A DNA stretch of 64,000 bases from Planococcus liqunii (GCF_030413595.1 NZ_CP129238.1:2294001-2358000), one strand, 5' to 3'. Positions 1 through 8,255 are shown, counted from the first letter of the stretch. Notes: generated from the sequence alone by a model not told the origin. Numbers and translations are program-made.

Positions 1-195
1 AGCGTCCATAATTTTCACATCTGCTAGTACTTCCAAATTAGGGAAAGCCGCTTTTACTTCTGCAACAGCTTTAAGCCCTTCTTTATTGATCACAGGGGTT
101 CCGATTTCAACGATATCGATAAACGCCTCTACTTCTTTAACCACTTCAATTGCTTCTGAAATGTTTACTAAATCTAATGCTAGTTGTAATTTCAT
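1..195 (-). CDS. hxlA: 3-hexulose-6-phosphate synthase, N-terminal part (cut by window edge)
   Basis: Only the first 65 residues are present; the gene runs off the left edge. The start ATG (193-195) follows an AAGGAG ribosome site. The protein opens with MKLQLALDL, where Asp8 is the first active-site aspartate of the OMP-decarboxylase/KGPDC fold. It reaches the DVK motif (about residues 59-62) at the cut. In the family this enzyme condenses formaldehyde with ribulose 5-phosphate in the ribulose monophosphate pathway, used for formaldehyde detoxification in Bacillus. hxlB would be expected further left. A KGPDC paralogue is possible but less likely. Confidence 0.85.
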   Translation of the reverse strand, partial: MKLQLALDLVNISEAIEVVKEVEAFIDIVEIGTPVINKEGLKAVAEVKAAFPNLEVLADVKIMDA

Positions 196-364
196 ATGTA
201 AATCTCCTTGTTTTCGTATTTCGGTTCCAATTCAGTGTAAGTTCTGCAATCCCTATTGTGAAGTACGCACTTTAAAATCACATACTGACAAAAAGTATAC
301 TGTCGAACAGCAAGTTCACTTAAAAAATATCCTCCCATGTGCTTTTCTCTTGCTTCACGAAAAA

Positions 365-389
365 GTTTGAATGTTCACCTAACGGGTAA
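365..389 (+). promoter_or_regulatory. sigma-B-like promoter
   Basis: A -35 GTTTGA (365-370) and a -10 GGGTAA (384-389) are separated by 13 bases, close to the Bacillus general-stress consensus GTTTAA-N12-14-GGGTAT. The predicted transcript would start near 397, about 33 nt before the ATG at 430, and would exclude a more upstream start codon at 394. Seen by eye only. Confidence 0.6.
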
Positions 390-429
390 CTGAGTGTATG
401 AAGACTTTTCAAACATAGGGGGCTTTAAC

Positions 430-936
430 ATGGAAAACAATAATCGTGATGATTCGGTCCGAAATGATCGGCAAGATAGCCAGCATTTCCAAGCAGAAAA
501 TTCAGCTGCAGACAGAGATATTGAAAAAGGAGATGAACTTCGGAGAAGAGGCCGTACCGGCACAAACAACGATAGTTCGAACGAGCCGTACCTAGCTGAC
601 GGGGACACTACAATCAGAAAAAAAGATCCGAACAATTCACCTGACTGGCGGGAATCGGAAGAGCCAAATCCGAGTAGAGAAACAAGCGGCTGGCAAAAGA
701 GCAATGATTTTGACGACAGCATTCGGGAACCAGAAGGAACCTTTACAACAGGGGAACGCGGAAACGTTATAAACAGCGCTACTTGGGATCCCGAAACCCA
801 CACAAGCGAAGAAGAGGTGGAACACGTAGATGTGAATGATTACGTTCAAACCAGTTCGCCTGAAAACCAAAAACAGAACAACCTTCACGAAGAACGTATA
901 GACGTGAACAAAGACCGTATTCCAAAGGATAAGTAA
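430..936 (+). CDS. very hydrophilic hypothetical protein, probable stress protein
   Basis: This is a 168-aa protein of unknown function. The ATG at 430 is preceded by AGGGGG (about 416-421), a better start than the in-frame codon 36 bases upstream. The sequence is almost free of hydrophobic stretches and is dominated by Glu, Asp, Asn, Ser, Arg and Lys, with no Cys, membrane segment or signal peptide. It is probably intrinsically disordered. A sigma-B-like promoter lies directly upstream and a terminator follows, so it is a single-gene unit. By analogy, hydrophilic protectant (hydrophilin-like) proteins are often stress-induced, but no family is recognised. The antisense reading frames are taken as shadows. 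Confidence 0.7.
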   Translation: MENNNRDDSVRNDRQDSQHFQAENSAADRDIEKGDELRRRGRTGTNNDSSNEPYLADGDTTIRKKDPNNSPDWRESEEPNPSRETSGWQKSNDFDDSIREPEGTFTTGERGNVINSATWDPETHTSEEEVEHVDVNDYVQTSSPENQKQNNLHEERIDVNKDRIPKDK

Positions 937-994
937 ATGCAGAGGAACAACATACTGTTGGCACACCCATCCATTAATGGGCAACAGAGCGAGA

Positions 995-1034
995 AGAGCC
1001 GAAAGGATGAATCAGTCCTTTGGCTTTTTTTATA
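995..1034 (+). terminator. rho-independent terminator of the hydrophilic-protein gene
   Basis: The stem pairs AGCCgAAAGGA with TCCTTTGGCT around an 8-nt loop and is followed by a run of seven T on the plus strand. Confidence 0.8.
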
Positions 1035-1151
1035 GGCATAAACCAAAACAACTGAATTAGCTGATTTGCATTTCCAATTGCCGGTTTAGCATTACGATGT
1101 CTTTCGAATGACTAAAAAGACAGAAAATGCTTGTAGCTTTTTGAAATAAAT

Positions 1152-1192
1152 AAAAACAGACCGCTAATTAAAAATTTAATTAACGGTCTGTT
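1152..1192 (-). terminator. terminator downstream of copA
   Basis: A long near-perfect inverted repeat has arms ending ACAGACCG and CGGTCTGT. On the minus strand it is followed by TTTTTATTTATTT. It lies 85 bases past the copA stop. No gene is seen between 1035 and 1277. Confidence 0.75.
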
Positions 1193-1277
1193 GGATCTTA
1201 ACTTCGTTTTTCCGATTCAAGCTGAACAGCTTGGGCTTACTTGAGCTCTTTTGCTTTCCTAAGGGCTTACTTGTGCA

Positions 1278-3695
1278 TTATTTTTCTAATTTTACGCGCT
1301 GCAGGCGCAGTGAATTTAAAACGACGGAAACCGAACTGAATGCCATGGCCGCTCCCGCTACCCAAGGCGCCAGCAAGCCGATGGCGGCAATCGGAATGCC
1401 CACTGTATTGTAGGCGAATGCCCAGAACAAGTTTTGCTTGATGTTGCGCATTGTTTTTCGGCTCATAAGGATCGCTTCAGCGATGCTGTTCAAATCACCG
1501 CGGATCAGCGTGATGTCTGCCGCTTCCATTGCCACATCTGTTCCAGTGCCGATAGCCATGCCGATATCGGCCGTCGCCAGCGCCGGTGCATCATTGATGC
1601 CATCTCCGACCATTGCCACTTTCTTGCCTTCCAGCTGCAGTTTTTTCACTTCTTCCGCTTTTCCTTCCGGAAGCACTTCGGCAATGACCGCATCGACGCC
1701 GACTTCTTTGCCGATTGCTTTTGCAGTCCGCTCGTTGTCTCCGGTCATCATGATGACGTGGATTCCCATTTTCTGAAGGCGCGCTATAGCTGCCCGTGAA
1801 GTATCTTTAATGGTATCTGCGACCGCAACCAGTCCAGCATACTCACCGTTGACAGCAGCTAGCATCGCCGTTTTGCCGTCGCTTTCCAATCTTTCCATTT
1901 CAGAGAGAACGGCAGAAGTATCGATGCCATATTGCTGCATCAATTTCCGGGTGCCCACAAGGACGCCTTGGCCAGACACGGTCGCCTGGATGCCGTAGCC
2001 CGGAACTGCTTCGAAATATTGGACATGGCCAAGTTCAATGCCTTTCGCTTGAATTCCTTGGACGATTGCTTGCGCCAACGGATGTTCCGATTGCTTTTCG
2101 GCTGCACCGATGAGCGATAAAAATCTCGTCTCATCTTGTCCTTTTGCCAGCAACACATCCGTCAACTCCGGTTTGCCGTGGGTGACGGTACCCGTTTTAT
2201 CGACCACTACCGTGTCGATGCTTTGCGTCTGTTCCAAATGCTCGCCGCCTTTGAACAATACACCCATTTCCGCTGCCCGGCCGGATCCCGCCATGATGGA
2301 AGTCGGTGTTGCCAAACCGAGCGCACACGGACAGGCAATAACCAGTACCGCTATCAGCACTTCAAGCGCCGGCGTAAAGTTGCCCGGGTCCACTAAAAGG
2401 TACCAAACCAGGAAGGTAAGAACCGCTATCCCGACGACAATCGGAACGAAGATGCCGGATATTTTATCGGCCATTCGCTGGATCGGCGCTTTTGTCCCTT
2501 GCGCATCTTCCACAACTTTAATAATTTGCGCAAGCGCTGTGTCACGCCCGACTTTTGTCGCCTTCATCTGGATAAAGCCGTTGCTGTTGATGGTGGAGCC
2601 GTACAAAGGATCTCCCGCCGCTTTATCGACCGGCAGACTCTCGCCCGTCAGCATCGATTCATCAACGGCTGTCGCTCCTTCCACCACTTCTCCGTCCACC
2701 GGAATTTTTTCTCCCGGTTTCACCAGAATGGCATCGCCGATGACGACTTCTTCCAACAGCAATTCTTGTTCGATACCGTTGCGTATGACTGTTGCCGTTT
2801 TTGCCTGAAGGCCCATCAGTTTTTTGATGGCTTCAGAAGACCGGCCTTTTGCTTTTGCTTCAAACAATTTACCTAAGATGATCAATGTAATCAAAACGGC
2901 ACTGGTTTCAAAATACAAATGTGCTGCATGCGGAGAACCTGCGTGCACAATTGCTTGGTAGACGCTGTAAAAATACGCGGCGGACGTTCCCATAACGACC
3001 AATACGTCCATATTGGCACTGCCGTTCCGTAGCGCTTTATAGGCGCCTACATAAAACTGTTTCCCGATGATAAACTGAACCGGCGTTGCCAACAGCATCT
3101 GGAACCAGGGGTTCATTAAAATTTCCGGTACATAAAGGAACGAGGTGAATGAAAAGTGGCCAAGCATTGTCCACAGCAATGGCAGCGACAAAATAGCCGA
3201 AAAGATGAATTTCCGTTTTTGGTCCTGGATTGCTTTTTCCCGGTAATCCACATACTCTTGTTCCTCTTGCTGCTGGTGTGCACCGTAGCCCAGTTTTTCC
3301 ACTTTGGCAATAATATCGGCTGCCGTTACTTCAGTAGGATTAAATTCGATTGTCGCTTTCTCCAGCGCCAAGTTGACGTTGGCAGTCCCCACACCTTGTA
3401 ATTTATTGAGTCCTTTTTCGATGCGGGTCGCACACGCCGCACAAGTCATGCCCGTAATGTCAAATTCCGCTTTTTGTTTAACGACTCCGTATCCAAGTGC
3501 TTCGATTTTCTTTTCAAAGTCGGCTTCATTCAATTTGGATGGATCGTATTGGATCGACGATTTCTCGAGGGCCAAGTTGACGTTTGCCTGCTCGACCCCT
3601 TCCATTTTGCTGATGCCTTTTTCTATGCGTGTGGCGCACGCTGCACAGGTCATGCCGGTGATTTGAAAATTGGCTTCTTTAACTTCAGTAGTCAT
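1278..3695 (-). CDS. copA: copper-exporting P1B-type ATPase
   Basis: This 805-aa protein pumps Cu(I) out of the cell using ATP. It has two N-terminal heavy-metal-associated domains, each with GMTCAAC (Cys17/Cys20 and Cys85/Cys88). Transmembrane helices follow, then TGES (350-353, actuator), CPC (455-457, ion-binding helix), DKTGT (phosphorylated Asp499) and a late [10 protein letters not shown] hinge. The start at 3695 is chosen because GAGGAGG lies 8 bases upstream; an in-frame codon at 3713 falls upstream of that site. copZ and csoR lie upstream on the same strand. A CsoR-like operator lies 17 bases before the start, so copA may have its own copper-responsive promoter. Confidence 0.97.
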   Translation of the reverse strand: MTTEVKEANFQITGMTCAACATRIEKGISKMEGVEQANVNLALEKSSIQYDPSKLNEADFEKKIEALGYGVVKQKAEFDITGMTCAACATRIEKGLNKLQGVGTANVNLALEKATIEFNPTEVTAADIIAKVEKLGYGAHQQQEEQEYVDYREKAIQDQKRKFIFSAILSLPLLWTMLGHFSFTSFLYVPEILMNPWFQMLLATPVQFIIGKQFYVGAYKALRNGSANMDVLVVMGTSAAYFYSVYQAIVHAGSPHAAHLYFETSAVLITLIILGKLFEAKAKGRSSEAIKKLMGLQAKTATVIRNGIEQELLLEEVVIGDAILVKPGEKIPVDGEVVEGATAVDESMLTGESLPVDKAAGDPLYGSTINSNGFIQMKATKVGRDTALAQIIKVVEDAQGTKAPIQRMADKISGIFVPIVVGIAVLTFLVWYLLVDPGNFTPALEVLIAVLVIACPCALGLATPTSIMAGSGRAAEMGVLFKGGEHLEQTQSIDTVVVDKTGTVTHGKPELTDVLLAKGQDETRFLSLIGAAEKQSEHPLAQAIVQGIQAKGIELGHVQYFEAVPGYGIQATVSGQGVLVGTRKLMQQYGIDTSAVLSEMERLESDGKTAMLAAVNGEYAGLVAVADTIKDTSRAAIARLQKMGIHVIMMTGDNERTAKAIGKEVGVDAVIAEVLPEGKAEEVKKLQLEGKKVAMVGDGINDAPALATADIGMAIGTGTDVAMEAADITLIRGDLNSIAEAILMSRKTMRNIKQNLFWAFAYNTVGIPIAAIGLLAPWVAGAAMAFSSVSVVLNSLRLQRVKLEK

Positions 3696-3711
3696 TCGGC
3701 ATCCTCCTCTC

Positions 3712-3730
3712 ATACTACCCAGGGGTATAT
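3712..3730 (-). promoter_or_regulatory. predicted CsoR operator before copA
   Basis: The imperfect palindrome ATACTACCCAGGGGTATAT has the GGGGTATA half typical of Gram-positive copper-repressor sites. It resembles the sites upstream of csoR (4331-4350) and of the YdhK-like gene (5087-5107). It sits between the copZ terminator and the copA ribosome site. Confidence 0.6.
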
Positions 3731-3740
3731 TTTCGTTAAA

Positions 3741-3770
3741 AGATAAGAGTGCTCAACAGCACTCTTATAC
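3741..3770 (-). terminator. hairpin at the 3' end of copZ
   Basis: Perfect 11-bp arms (3743-3753 and 3758-3768) with a 4-nt loop are followed on the minus strand by CTTTT. The copZ stop codon lies inside the stem. The short T run suggests partial termination or an mRNA-stabilising end between copZ and copA. Confidence 0.55.
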
Positions 3771-3968
3771 GACGTCGTATCCTTGGTCTTCAATCGTTTC
3801 CTGAATTTGGTTCAACGAAGTTTTGCTGTTGTCATAAGCTACGCTGACTTCGCCTTTGCCCAAATCCACTTTTACAGACGATACTCCTTGAAGTTCTCCG
3901 ACGCTCGATTCAACTGTATTCACGCAATGGGCACATGACATGCCTTGGACTTTCAATGTTTCATTCAT
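3765..3968 (-). CDS. copZ: copper chaperone CopZ
   Basis: This 67-aa protein is a single heavy-metal-associated domain with the Cu(I)-binding motif GMSCAHC (Cys12 and Cys15). In the cytosol it carries Cu(I) to the N-terminal domains of CopA. The length is normal for the family. The ribosome site AGGAGG lies just upstream of the ATG. It sits between csoR and copA, 57 bases from csoR, in a standard csoR-copZ-copA module. Confidence 0.95.
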   Translation of the reverse strand: MNETLKVQGMSCAHCVNTVESSVGELQGVSSVKVDLGKGEVSVAYDNSKTSLNQIQETIEDQGYDVV

Positions 3969-4025
3969 TATTTTTGCCTCCTAGGATTTTGTTTTATGTT
4001 CTTGCCTTAATCGTATCATACGTCT

Positions 4026-4313
4026 TTACTTCGTCATGGTTTTCATGACATCCATCAATTCATTGATCGCTTCTTCGCCTTTGTTTTCCTTGATCGCTTT
4101 GGAAACGCAATGATGGGTGTGGTCTTCAAGCAATGCTAGAGATACTTTGTTCATCGCTGATTGAATGGCGCTTACTTGATGAAGGATGTCTACGCAGTAA
4201 CGGTCGTTCTCCACCATTTGATGGACGCCTCTTACTTGCCCTTCAATCCGTTTTAAACGGTTTAAAAGCTGCTGCTTATTGGGCTGCACTGTGGTTTTTA
4301 CCATGTTTTCCAT
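4026..4313 (-). CDS. csoR: copper-sensing transcriptional repressor CsoR
   Basis: This 95-aa, four-helix-bundle DUF156 repressor binds operators in apo form and releases DNA on Cu(I) binding. The Cu-binding triad is visible with family spacing: Cys40, His65 and Cys69, inside YCVDIL and HTHHC. The start ATG has AGGGGG seven bases upstream. It has its own promoter with an adjacent operator-like palindrome, which suggests autoregulation. It is first in the csoR-copZ-copA run on the minus strand. Confidence 0.95.
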   Translation of the reverse strand: MENMVKTTVQPNKQQLLNRLKRIEGQVRGVHQMVENDRYCVDILHQVSAIQSAMNKVSLALLEDHTHHCVSKAIKENKGEEAINELMDVMKTMTK

Positions 4314-4330
4314 TTCTCGGCCCCCTTGTA

Positions 4331-4377
4331 AATATACCCTATACCTGTATTATAACAAAGAAGTCAGCACTTATCAA
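4331..4377 (-). promoter_or_regulatory. csoR promoter with adjacent CsoR operator
   Basis: On the minus strand a -35 TTGATA (4372-4377) and a consensus -10 TATAAT (4349-4354) are separated by 17 bases. Directly downstream is the operator-like sequence ATACAGGTATAGGGTATA (about 4333-4350), placed to block RNA polymerase when CsoR is bound. Confidence 0.7.
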
Positions 4378-4412
4378 AATACTTGTTCCAAGTTTCCGCC
4401 CGGCTTTCGCAC

Positions 4413-4970
4413 CTACTTCGAAGACAATTCACTTTCAGTGACCCATTTATGGTTTTTTACTGCTTGCCCGTCTGTTTTAGATGAAAAGTCCACCATATAG
4501 ACAGTCGTTTGTTCGGCAGAGTCAATGACGGCTTCCGCACCTTCCATCCCGTTCATATGATCGGCTTCCAGCACCACTTTTTCTCCCGGTTGGTGCGGCT
4601 TAGCTTCCGCATTCCGGAGTTCCTCGTGAATTACCCATTTATGGTCGCTCACTTTTTTGCCGCCGGAAGTCGGTGTATAGGAAACTGCATAAGCTGTCGT
4701 ATCAAACGCTCCTGCAATAGTGGCTACAGCCCCATTCATGCCTGCCATATGATCTGACTTCATCACAGCCTTGCTACCAACTTCAAATGCTGGATTTTCA
4801 GCTTTTTCCAATCCGTTCGGCAATTCGCCTGAACTTGAATGGTCCATATCTTCCATCGCTCCGTGATCCATCGCAGCATGGGGATCTTCCTCCTCAGCAC
4901 CGGAACAAGCCGCCAAAAAGACTGCAAGGGCTACCATCCATAAGACCGGCATTATTTGTTTTAAGTTCAT
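4413..4970 (-). CDS. YdhK-like lipoprotein with two DUF1541 repeats
   Basis: This 185-aa protein is predicted to be anchored outside the membrane. Residues 1-22 form a lipoprotein signal ending in the lipobox LAAC (lipid-bearing Cys22). A His/Met/Asp-rich segment follows (about 31-46). Two homologous repeats span about 63-117 and 128-180, each starting with a DHMxGMxGA motif and ending with HKW. The family (YdhK, DUF1541) is associated with copper and other stress. The His/Met-rich stretch and a CsoR-like site in its promoter support a copper-linked role here. The actual function is not known. Confidence 0.85.
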   Translation of the reverse strand: MNLKQIMPVLWMVALAVFLAACSGAEEEDPHAAMDHGAMEDMDHSSSGELPNGLEKAENPAFEVGSKAVMKSDHMAGMNGAVATIAGAFDTTAYAVSYTPTSGGKKVSDHKWVIHEELRNAEAKPHQPGEKVVLEADHMNGMEGAEAVIDSAEQTTVYMVDFSSKTDGQAVKNHKWVTESELSSK

Positions 4971-5083
4971 TGCAATCCGCTCCTTACTTTAAATATTCAT
5001 TCTGTCCACAAGCTTTTGGGCACTAAAGTCGACCGACAGCTGTATTTGATTTAAAGGATTCACTTAACTTCTTCTGCACACTC

Positions 5084-5113
5084 AATATACTATACCCCCC
5101 TACTGTATGTAAA
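5084..5113 (-). promoter_or_regulatory. promoter and CsoR-like operator of the YdhK-like gene
   Basis: On the minus strand a -35 TTTACA (5108-5113) and a -10 TATATT (5084-5089) are 18 bases apart. The spacer carries ATACAGTAGGGGGGTATA, closely similar to the csoR operator. Repression by occlusion is the expected mode. Confidence 0.55.
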
Positions 5114-5235
5114 GTGTTTTGTTTTTCTTTTCCAAAGATAAGTTGCCTTTAATGATTTTGGAGATATCCGAAGAAGAAATACTCTCTAGTAAAGCCCTTA
5201 ACTTCTACGCGGACGCCTACAGCTTCTCTTAAAAC

Positions 5236-5250
5236 AAAAAAGCCCGCAAT
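5236..5250 (-). terminator. left half of a terminator split by the IS element
   Basis: AAAAAGCCCGCAAT here matches the arm that would pair with the sequence at about 6556-6575. Rejoining the two flanks rebuilds a bidirectional hairpin with 14-bp arms, a TTTT loop and A/T runs on both sides. The insertion lies inside the stem. Confidence 0.6.
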
Positions 5251-5293
5251 TTAGACTGACATAGCGATTTGAGACACATATAAAACACCTTTA

Positions 5294-6185
5294 TTAGGCT
5301 GCTTGCGCCCCAAATCCCTTGGGTGCCAGGTAGCCTAATTTTTCGAGAATCCGGTCTTCGTTGTAGTAGCGCATATATTCGTTTACTTTCTCGACGACTT
5401 GAAAGTTGTTCAACGAATTGAATTTGACGTATTGAAATTCTTCCGACTTGATATTCGAATGGAACGATTCAATCACTGCGTTATCCCAACAGTTTCCGCG
5501 CCGCGACATGCTGCTCACGGCGTGTTTCTCCTGAATCAAATTTTGATAGGCAGACGACGTGTAGACGCTGCCTTGATCGGAATGGATGATAAATCCCCTC
5601 GGGATAGCTCCGCAGTTTCAGCGCTTCCTTCAATGTATCGATAACGAGCGGTGTCTGCTGATGGTCGTAGAGCTTGTACGCAACGATTTCGTTGTTGTAT
5701 AGGTCCATGATTGTCGACAAGTAAAGCGTCGAACTTCCGTATTGGATATAGGTAATATCCGTCACCCATTTCTCGTTAGGGGCAGCGGCAGTAAAATTCC
5801 GTTCCAACCGGTTCGGTGCCACAATGACCGATTCCCCCTGTGATTTCCATTTCCGTTTCTTCTTCACCCGGCATTGCAGGTTGTGTTTTTGCATGATGCG
5901 CTGAACGGTATTGCGATGTCTGGTGGTCTTGTAGTCTTTTTGGAGTAGTTTCTTGATTTTCCGATGGCCAAAGCGGTATTTCGTTTTCTTACATATCGCG
6001 ATAATATCTTTCTCTACTTGTGTCATTTCACTGGTAGGGCCGTCGGCCATCCACCGGTAATAGGTGGAACGTGGCACACCTCATGCAGAAAGAATCACCG
6101 TGACGGTATACTTCTTGCGGTAGGTCTCCACAAGTTGAAGAACTACTTGTTTTCCAACTCCTTTTTGATCTCCAAATACTTTTTT
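5294..6185 (-). pseudogene. IS3-family transposase OrfB, DDE catalytic part, disrupted
   Basis: The reading frame enters from orfA by a -1 shift at the A6G heptamer (6179-6185). It is then stopped by TGA at 6081-6083, just before a conserved GVPRSTYYRW segment. It resumes to a one-base insertion in a G run (5595-5598, read as C on plus) and ends in a third frame. Translating across the lesions restores all three catalytic residues: Asp in WVTDITYI, Asp in IIHSDQGSVY and Glu in NAVIESFHS. Each lesion is a single change, so recent decay or a sequence error are both possible. Confidence 0.85.
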
Positions 6186-6460
6186 AAGATGTCATTCTCC
6201 ATTTTCAAATGCGCATTTTGGCGATCTTTCTTTTCCACTTCACTGGCGAATTCCGGTCCGTGTCCAAAGCTATATTGCTTGCCAATTGGCTGGTCAAAAC
6301 GATGAATTTCATTATTCCGATACCATCTCATCCAGGTCTTAATTTGGGAATAGTTTTTAATCCCATACTTCTCCATAATCTCCTTGTTGGTTAACTCCCC
6401 ATTCATCTTATCTTTTACAACAGCCCATTTAATTTCGCTAGAATATACGTTTTTGCCCAT
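6143..6460 (-). CDS. IS3-family transposase OrfA (helix-turn-helix part)
   Basis: This 105-aa protein starts at the ATG at 6460, preceded by GGAGG; a longer reading to 6529 would extend into the terminal repeat. It has a helix-turn-helix region around residues 20-45 (LTNKEIMEKYGI...QIKTWMRWY) and a C-terminal leucine-zipper-like stretch. Near its 3' end the heptamer A-AAA-AAG (6179-6185, read on minus) is the standard IS3 site for programmed -1 frameshifting into OrfB. OrfA itself is intact. Confidence 0.9.
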   Translation of the reverse strand: MGKNVYSSEIKWAVVKDKMNGELTNKEIMEKYGIKNYSQIKTWMRWYRNNEIHRFDQPIGKQYSFGHGPEFASEVEKKDRQNAHLKMENDILKKYLEIKKELENK

Positions 6461-6546
6461 GCAAAAACACCTCCGATTTGTGTACTTGTTAAAAGTGTAC
6501 CATCTCGAAGGTGTTTTATATTGTCCCATTTAATTATGTTAGTCTA

Positions 6547-6577
6547 ATGTGCTTTTGCACATTACGGGCTTTTTCGC
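6547..6577 (-). terminator. right half of the split terminator
   Basis: The sequence ATGTGC-TTTT-GCACATTACGGGCTTTTT keeps the top of the original hairpin but has lost the lower half of one arm to the IS (see 5236-5250). The remaining 6-bp stem has no T run on the minus strand, so read-through from the small membrane gene at 6607 into the IS is likely. Confidence 0.55.
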
Positions 6578-6606
6578 TGCACCAGCTTCTTTTTCGCTTC
6601 TTACAA

Positions 6607-6858
6607 TCAGACCTGTTCTTGCATTTTCAAATTCTTTACTCCCAGTACCGCCTGGAAAATGAACGCAATCGAGCAAAGCGCAATAGCTGTGTAACCGAGC
6701 GTATTGATCGGCTGGAGCAAAAGTGTGCGCACCACAATCAGCAGCAGCATCACAGCCAATGAAAAATTAACGATGTACGGCTTGTCATAAAATTTCTTTA
6801 AAGCAAATGCCGTAAAGAATGCCACGGCCACAATTAAAAGCGATAATATAGTCCCCAT
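6607..6858 (-). CDS. small hydrophobic membrane protein, unknown function
   Basis: This 83-aa protein has three predicted membrane segments: about residues 3-20, 30-47 and 52-72. The C-terminus is charged. The ribosome site GAGGGG lies 5 bases before the ATG. No catalytic motif or recognised family is seen. It is a single gene whose terminator was split by the downstream insertion sequence. Confidence 0.7.
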   Translation of the reverse strand: MGTILSLLIVAVAFFTAFALKKFYDKPYIVNFSLAVMLLLIVVRTLLLQPINTLGYTAIALCSIAFIFQAVLGVKNLKMQEQV

Positions 6859-6928
6859 AACTTCCCCTCACCCTTTATGCCTATTTTTTCTAGTTTAACA
6901 TGCTTCACGTCAATTCGATACCGGCCAT

Positions 6929-7429
6929 TTACTCTGGAAGCTTGTTGTATACCAGTTTTCTGATGATCCCTTCGTGTGCTGGAAACTGGGCCAGCAGGTC
7001 GTTTTGGGTAAACAATTCAAAATCGGCGAAATCGAAACCGGGTGCCACCATGCAGCCGACGAGTGAATAAGCATCTTCCCTTTCAATGGTAGAGCCGAAA
7101 ATGCTGCCTTTTGCCACCAGGACTTGCGGCTTTTCTCCATTTGCGATGTCTAGCCCCAACTTCTCCACACGGTATCTTCCACTTTCATCAATAATATGGA
7201 CAGACAAGGCACTGCCGCCATGAAAATACCAAAGCTCATCCGATTTTAAGCGGTGGAAATGGGAAATATCTTCCGAGCGCAGCAAAAAATAAATACTCGT
7301 ATACAGGCGCCTTTGTTCAGAATGGCTTTCCGTGACGATCATTTCATTCGATTCAAAAGTCCTTTTGTAAAAACCGCCTTCCGGATGCGGCTCCATCCCT
7401 AACTGTTCAATCCAGTAGTCTGCGTTCAT
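6929..7429 (-). CDS. DUF985-type cupin family protein
   Basis: This 166-aa protein is predicted to be a small beta-barrel of the DUF985 (cupin_5) family. Family signatures seen are PHPEGGFYKRTF (about 14-25), TSIYFLL, and SHFHRLKSDELWYFHGG (about 57-72), whose His and Glu residues are candidate metal or ligand contacts. The start at 7429 has GAAGGG upstream and gives a normal length. It overlaps the 3' end of the upstream nucleotidyltransferase gene by 23 bases, so the two are probably co-transcribed. The substrate is not known. Confidence 0.85.
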   Translation of the reverse strand: MNADYWIEQLGMEPHPEGGFYKRTFESNEMIVTESHSEQRRLYTSIYFLLRSEDISHFHRLKSDELWYFHGGSALSVHIIDESGRYRVEKLGLDIANGEKPQVLVAKGSIFGSTIEREDAYSLVGCMVAPGFDFADFELFTQNDLLAQFPAHEGIIRKLVYNKLPE

Positions 7430-8144
7430 CCAAATTCCCTTCTTTCCCTTGAGCGAAGCCATCAAAGAGCCTGCCGCCATATGTATGAAGAACAGCTTCA
7501 GCTAATTGGATGACCGCTTCTTTTTCCCTTGCGCTGTAATAGCGTTCAAATGCAGCCAAAAATTGATCGGCGAATTCTTTATCGTATCGTTTTATGGAAC
7601 GAACCAGCCATTTGGAAGTGCCGGTCCATTGCCCATTTATCCGCAGCACAAACTCTCCCAGCTGCTCGGCCAAGGCATTGGCGATAAAGAGCTCTTCTGT
7701 CCGATTATTGGTACCGATAAAGTCATCGAGTGCATCTGTCAAAAAATAGCGTTTCACCTCGGCCTCTTTTGGCGTCCAACAGGCTGGGCCTTTAGCCAAT
7801 AGCTTGCGTGCTTCTTTTTTTATGTGTTCTGCTTCCTGGTGGCCTGTTAGAACGATGCTTTCTGCCACCATATTAGGCAAAGAAGGCTGTCCCCGCTCAC
7901 AATCGCTTTTAAAATACTCCTGATAAGAACTAGAATTATGGACGAAAAGCTCCACCGGCCATCCCTTTTCAATGAAAGACTCCCTATAAGACGACATAAT
8001 ATTATTATCTATGACTATTAAATCTAAATCTGAAGTAGAGGTCGCTTCTCCTCTAACCACGCTGCCAGCGAGCAATGCTGTTTCGCAATCCGGAAATCGC
8101 TTGGCTACCAATTCTCTTGCTGTTTTCGTTGCATCTCCGTTCAT
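7407..8144 (-). CDS. nucleotidyltransferase-domain protein
   Basis: This 245-aa protein has an N-terminal polymerase-beta-type nucleotidyltransferase fold: GSVVRGEATSTSDLDL (about 27-42), with the GS pair and metal-binding Asp39 and Asp41. The rest is helical, as in aminoglycoside nucleotidyltransferases and small-molecule transferases. The substrate cannot be told from sequence, and drug resistance should not be assumed. GGGGTGGG precedes the ATG. It overlaps the downstream DUF985 gene, indicating an operon. The divergent neighbour is the AIM24-type gene at 8256. Confidence 0.8.
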   Translation of the reverse strand: MNGDATKTARELVAKRFPDCETALLAGSVVRGEATSTSDLDLIVIDNNIMSSYRESFIEKGWPVELFVHNSSSYQEYFKSDCERGQPSLPNMVAESIVLTGHQEAEHIKKEARKLLAKGPACWTPKEAEVKRYFLTDALDDFIGTNNRTEELFIANALAEQLGEFVLRINGQWTGTSKWLVRSIKRYDKEFADQFLAAFERYYSAREKEAVIQLAEAVLHTYGGRLFDGFAQGKEGNLDERRLLD

Positions 8145-8255
8145 TTTCCCACCCCTTTTTTATGTGACAGCTACTTTGCATATATTTTGAAACTTTTCAC
8201 AAACTCATATCGTATTCATTATATAGCAGAAAAGACATCACTAGGAGGAGTATAA

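Larger units (their letters stand above)
5251..6547 (-). mobile_element. IS3-family (IS150-like) insertion sequence, transposase broken
   Basis: The element is about 1.3 kb. Imperfect terminal inverted repeats begin TAGACTGACATA at the left and TAGACTAACATA at the right (read inward), and both continue to ATATAAAACACC. It carries orfA and orfB in the usual IS3 layout with an A6G slippery site. orfB has a nonsense codon and a frameshift, so the copy is probably inactive. A 3-bp AAT flanking duplication fits the rebuilt terminator, but the exact ends are uncertain by 1-2 bases. Confidence 0.85.

Noticed and set aside
375..984. Antisense reading frames opposite the hydrophilic-protein gene
   Set aside because: The plus-strand gene has a promoter, ribosome site and terminator; the opposite frames have none and show shadow composition.
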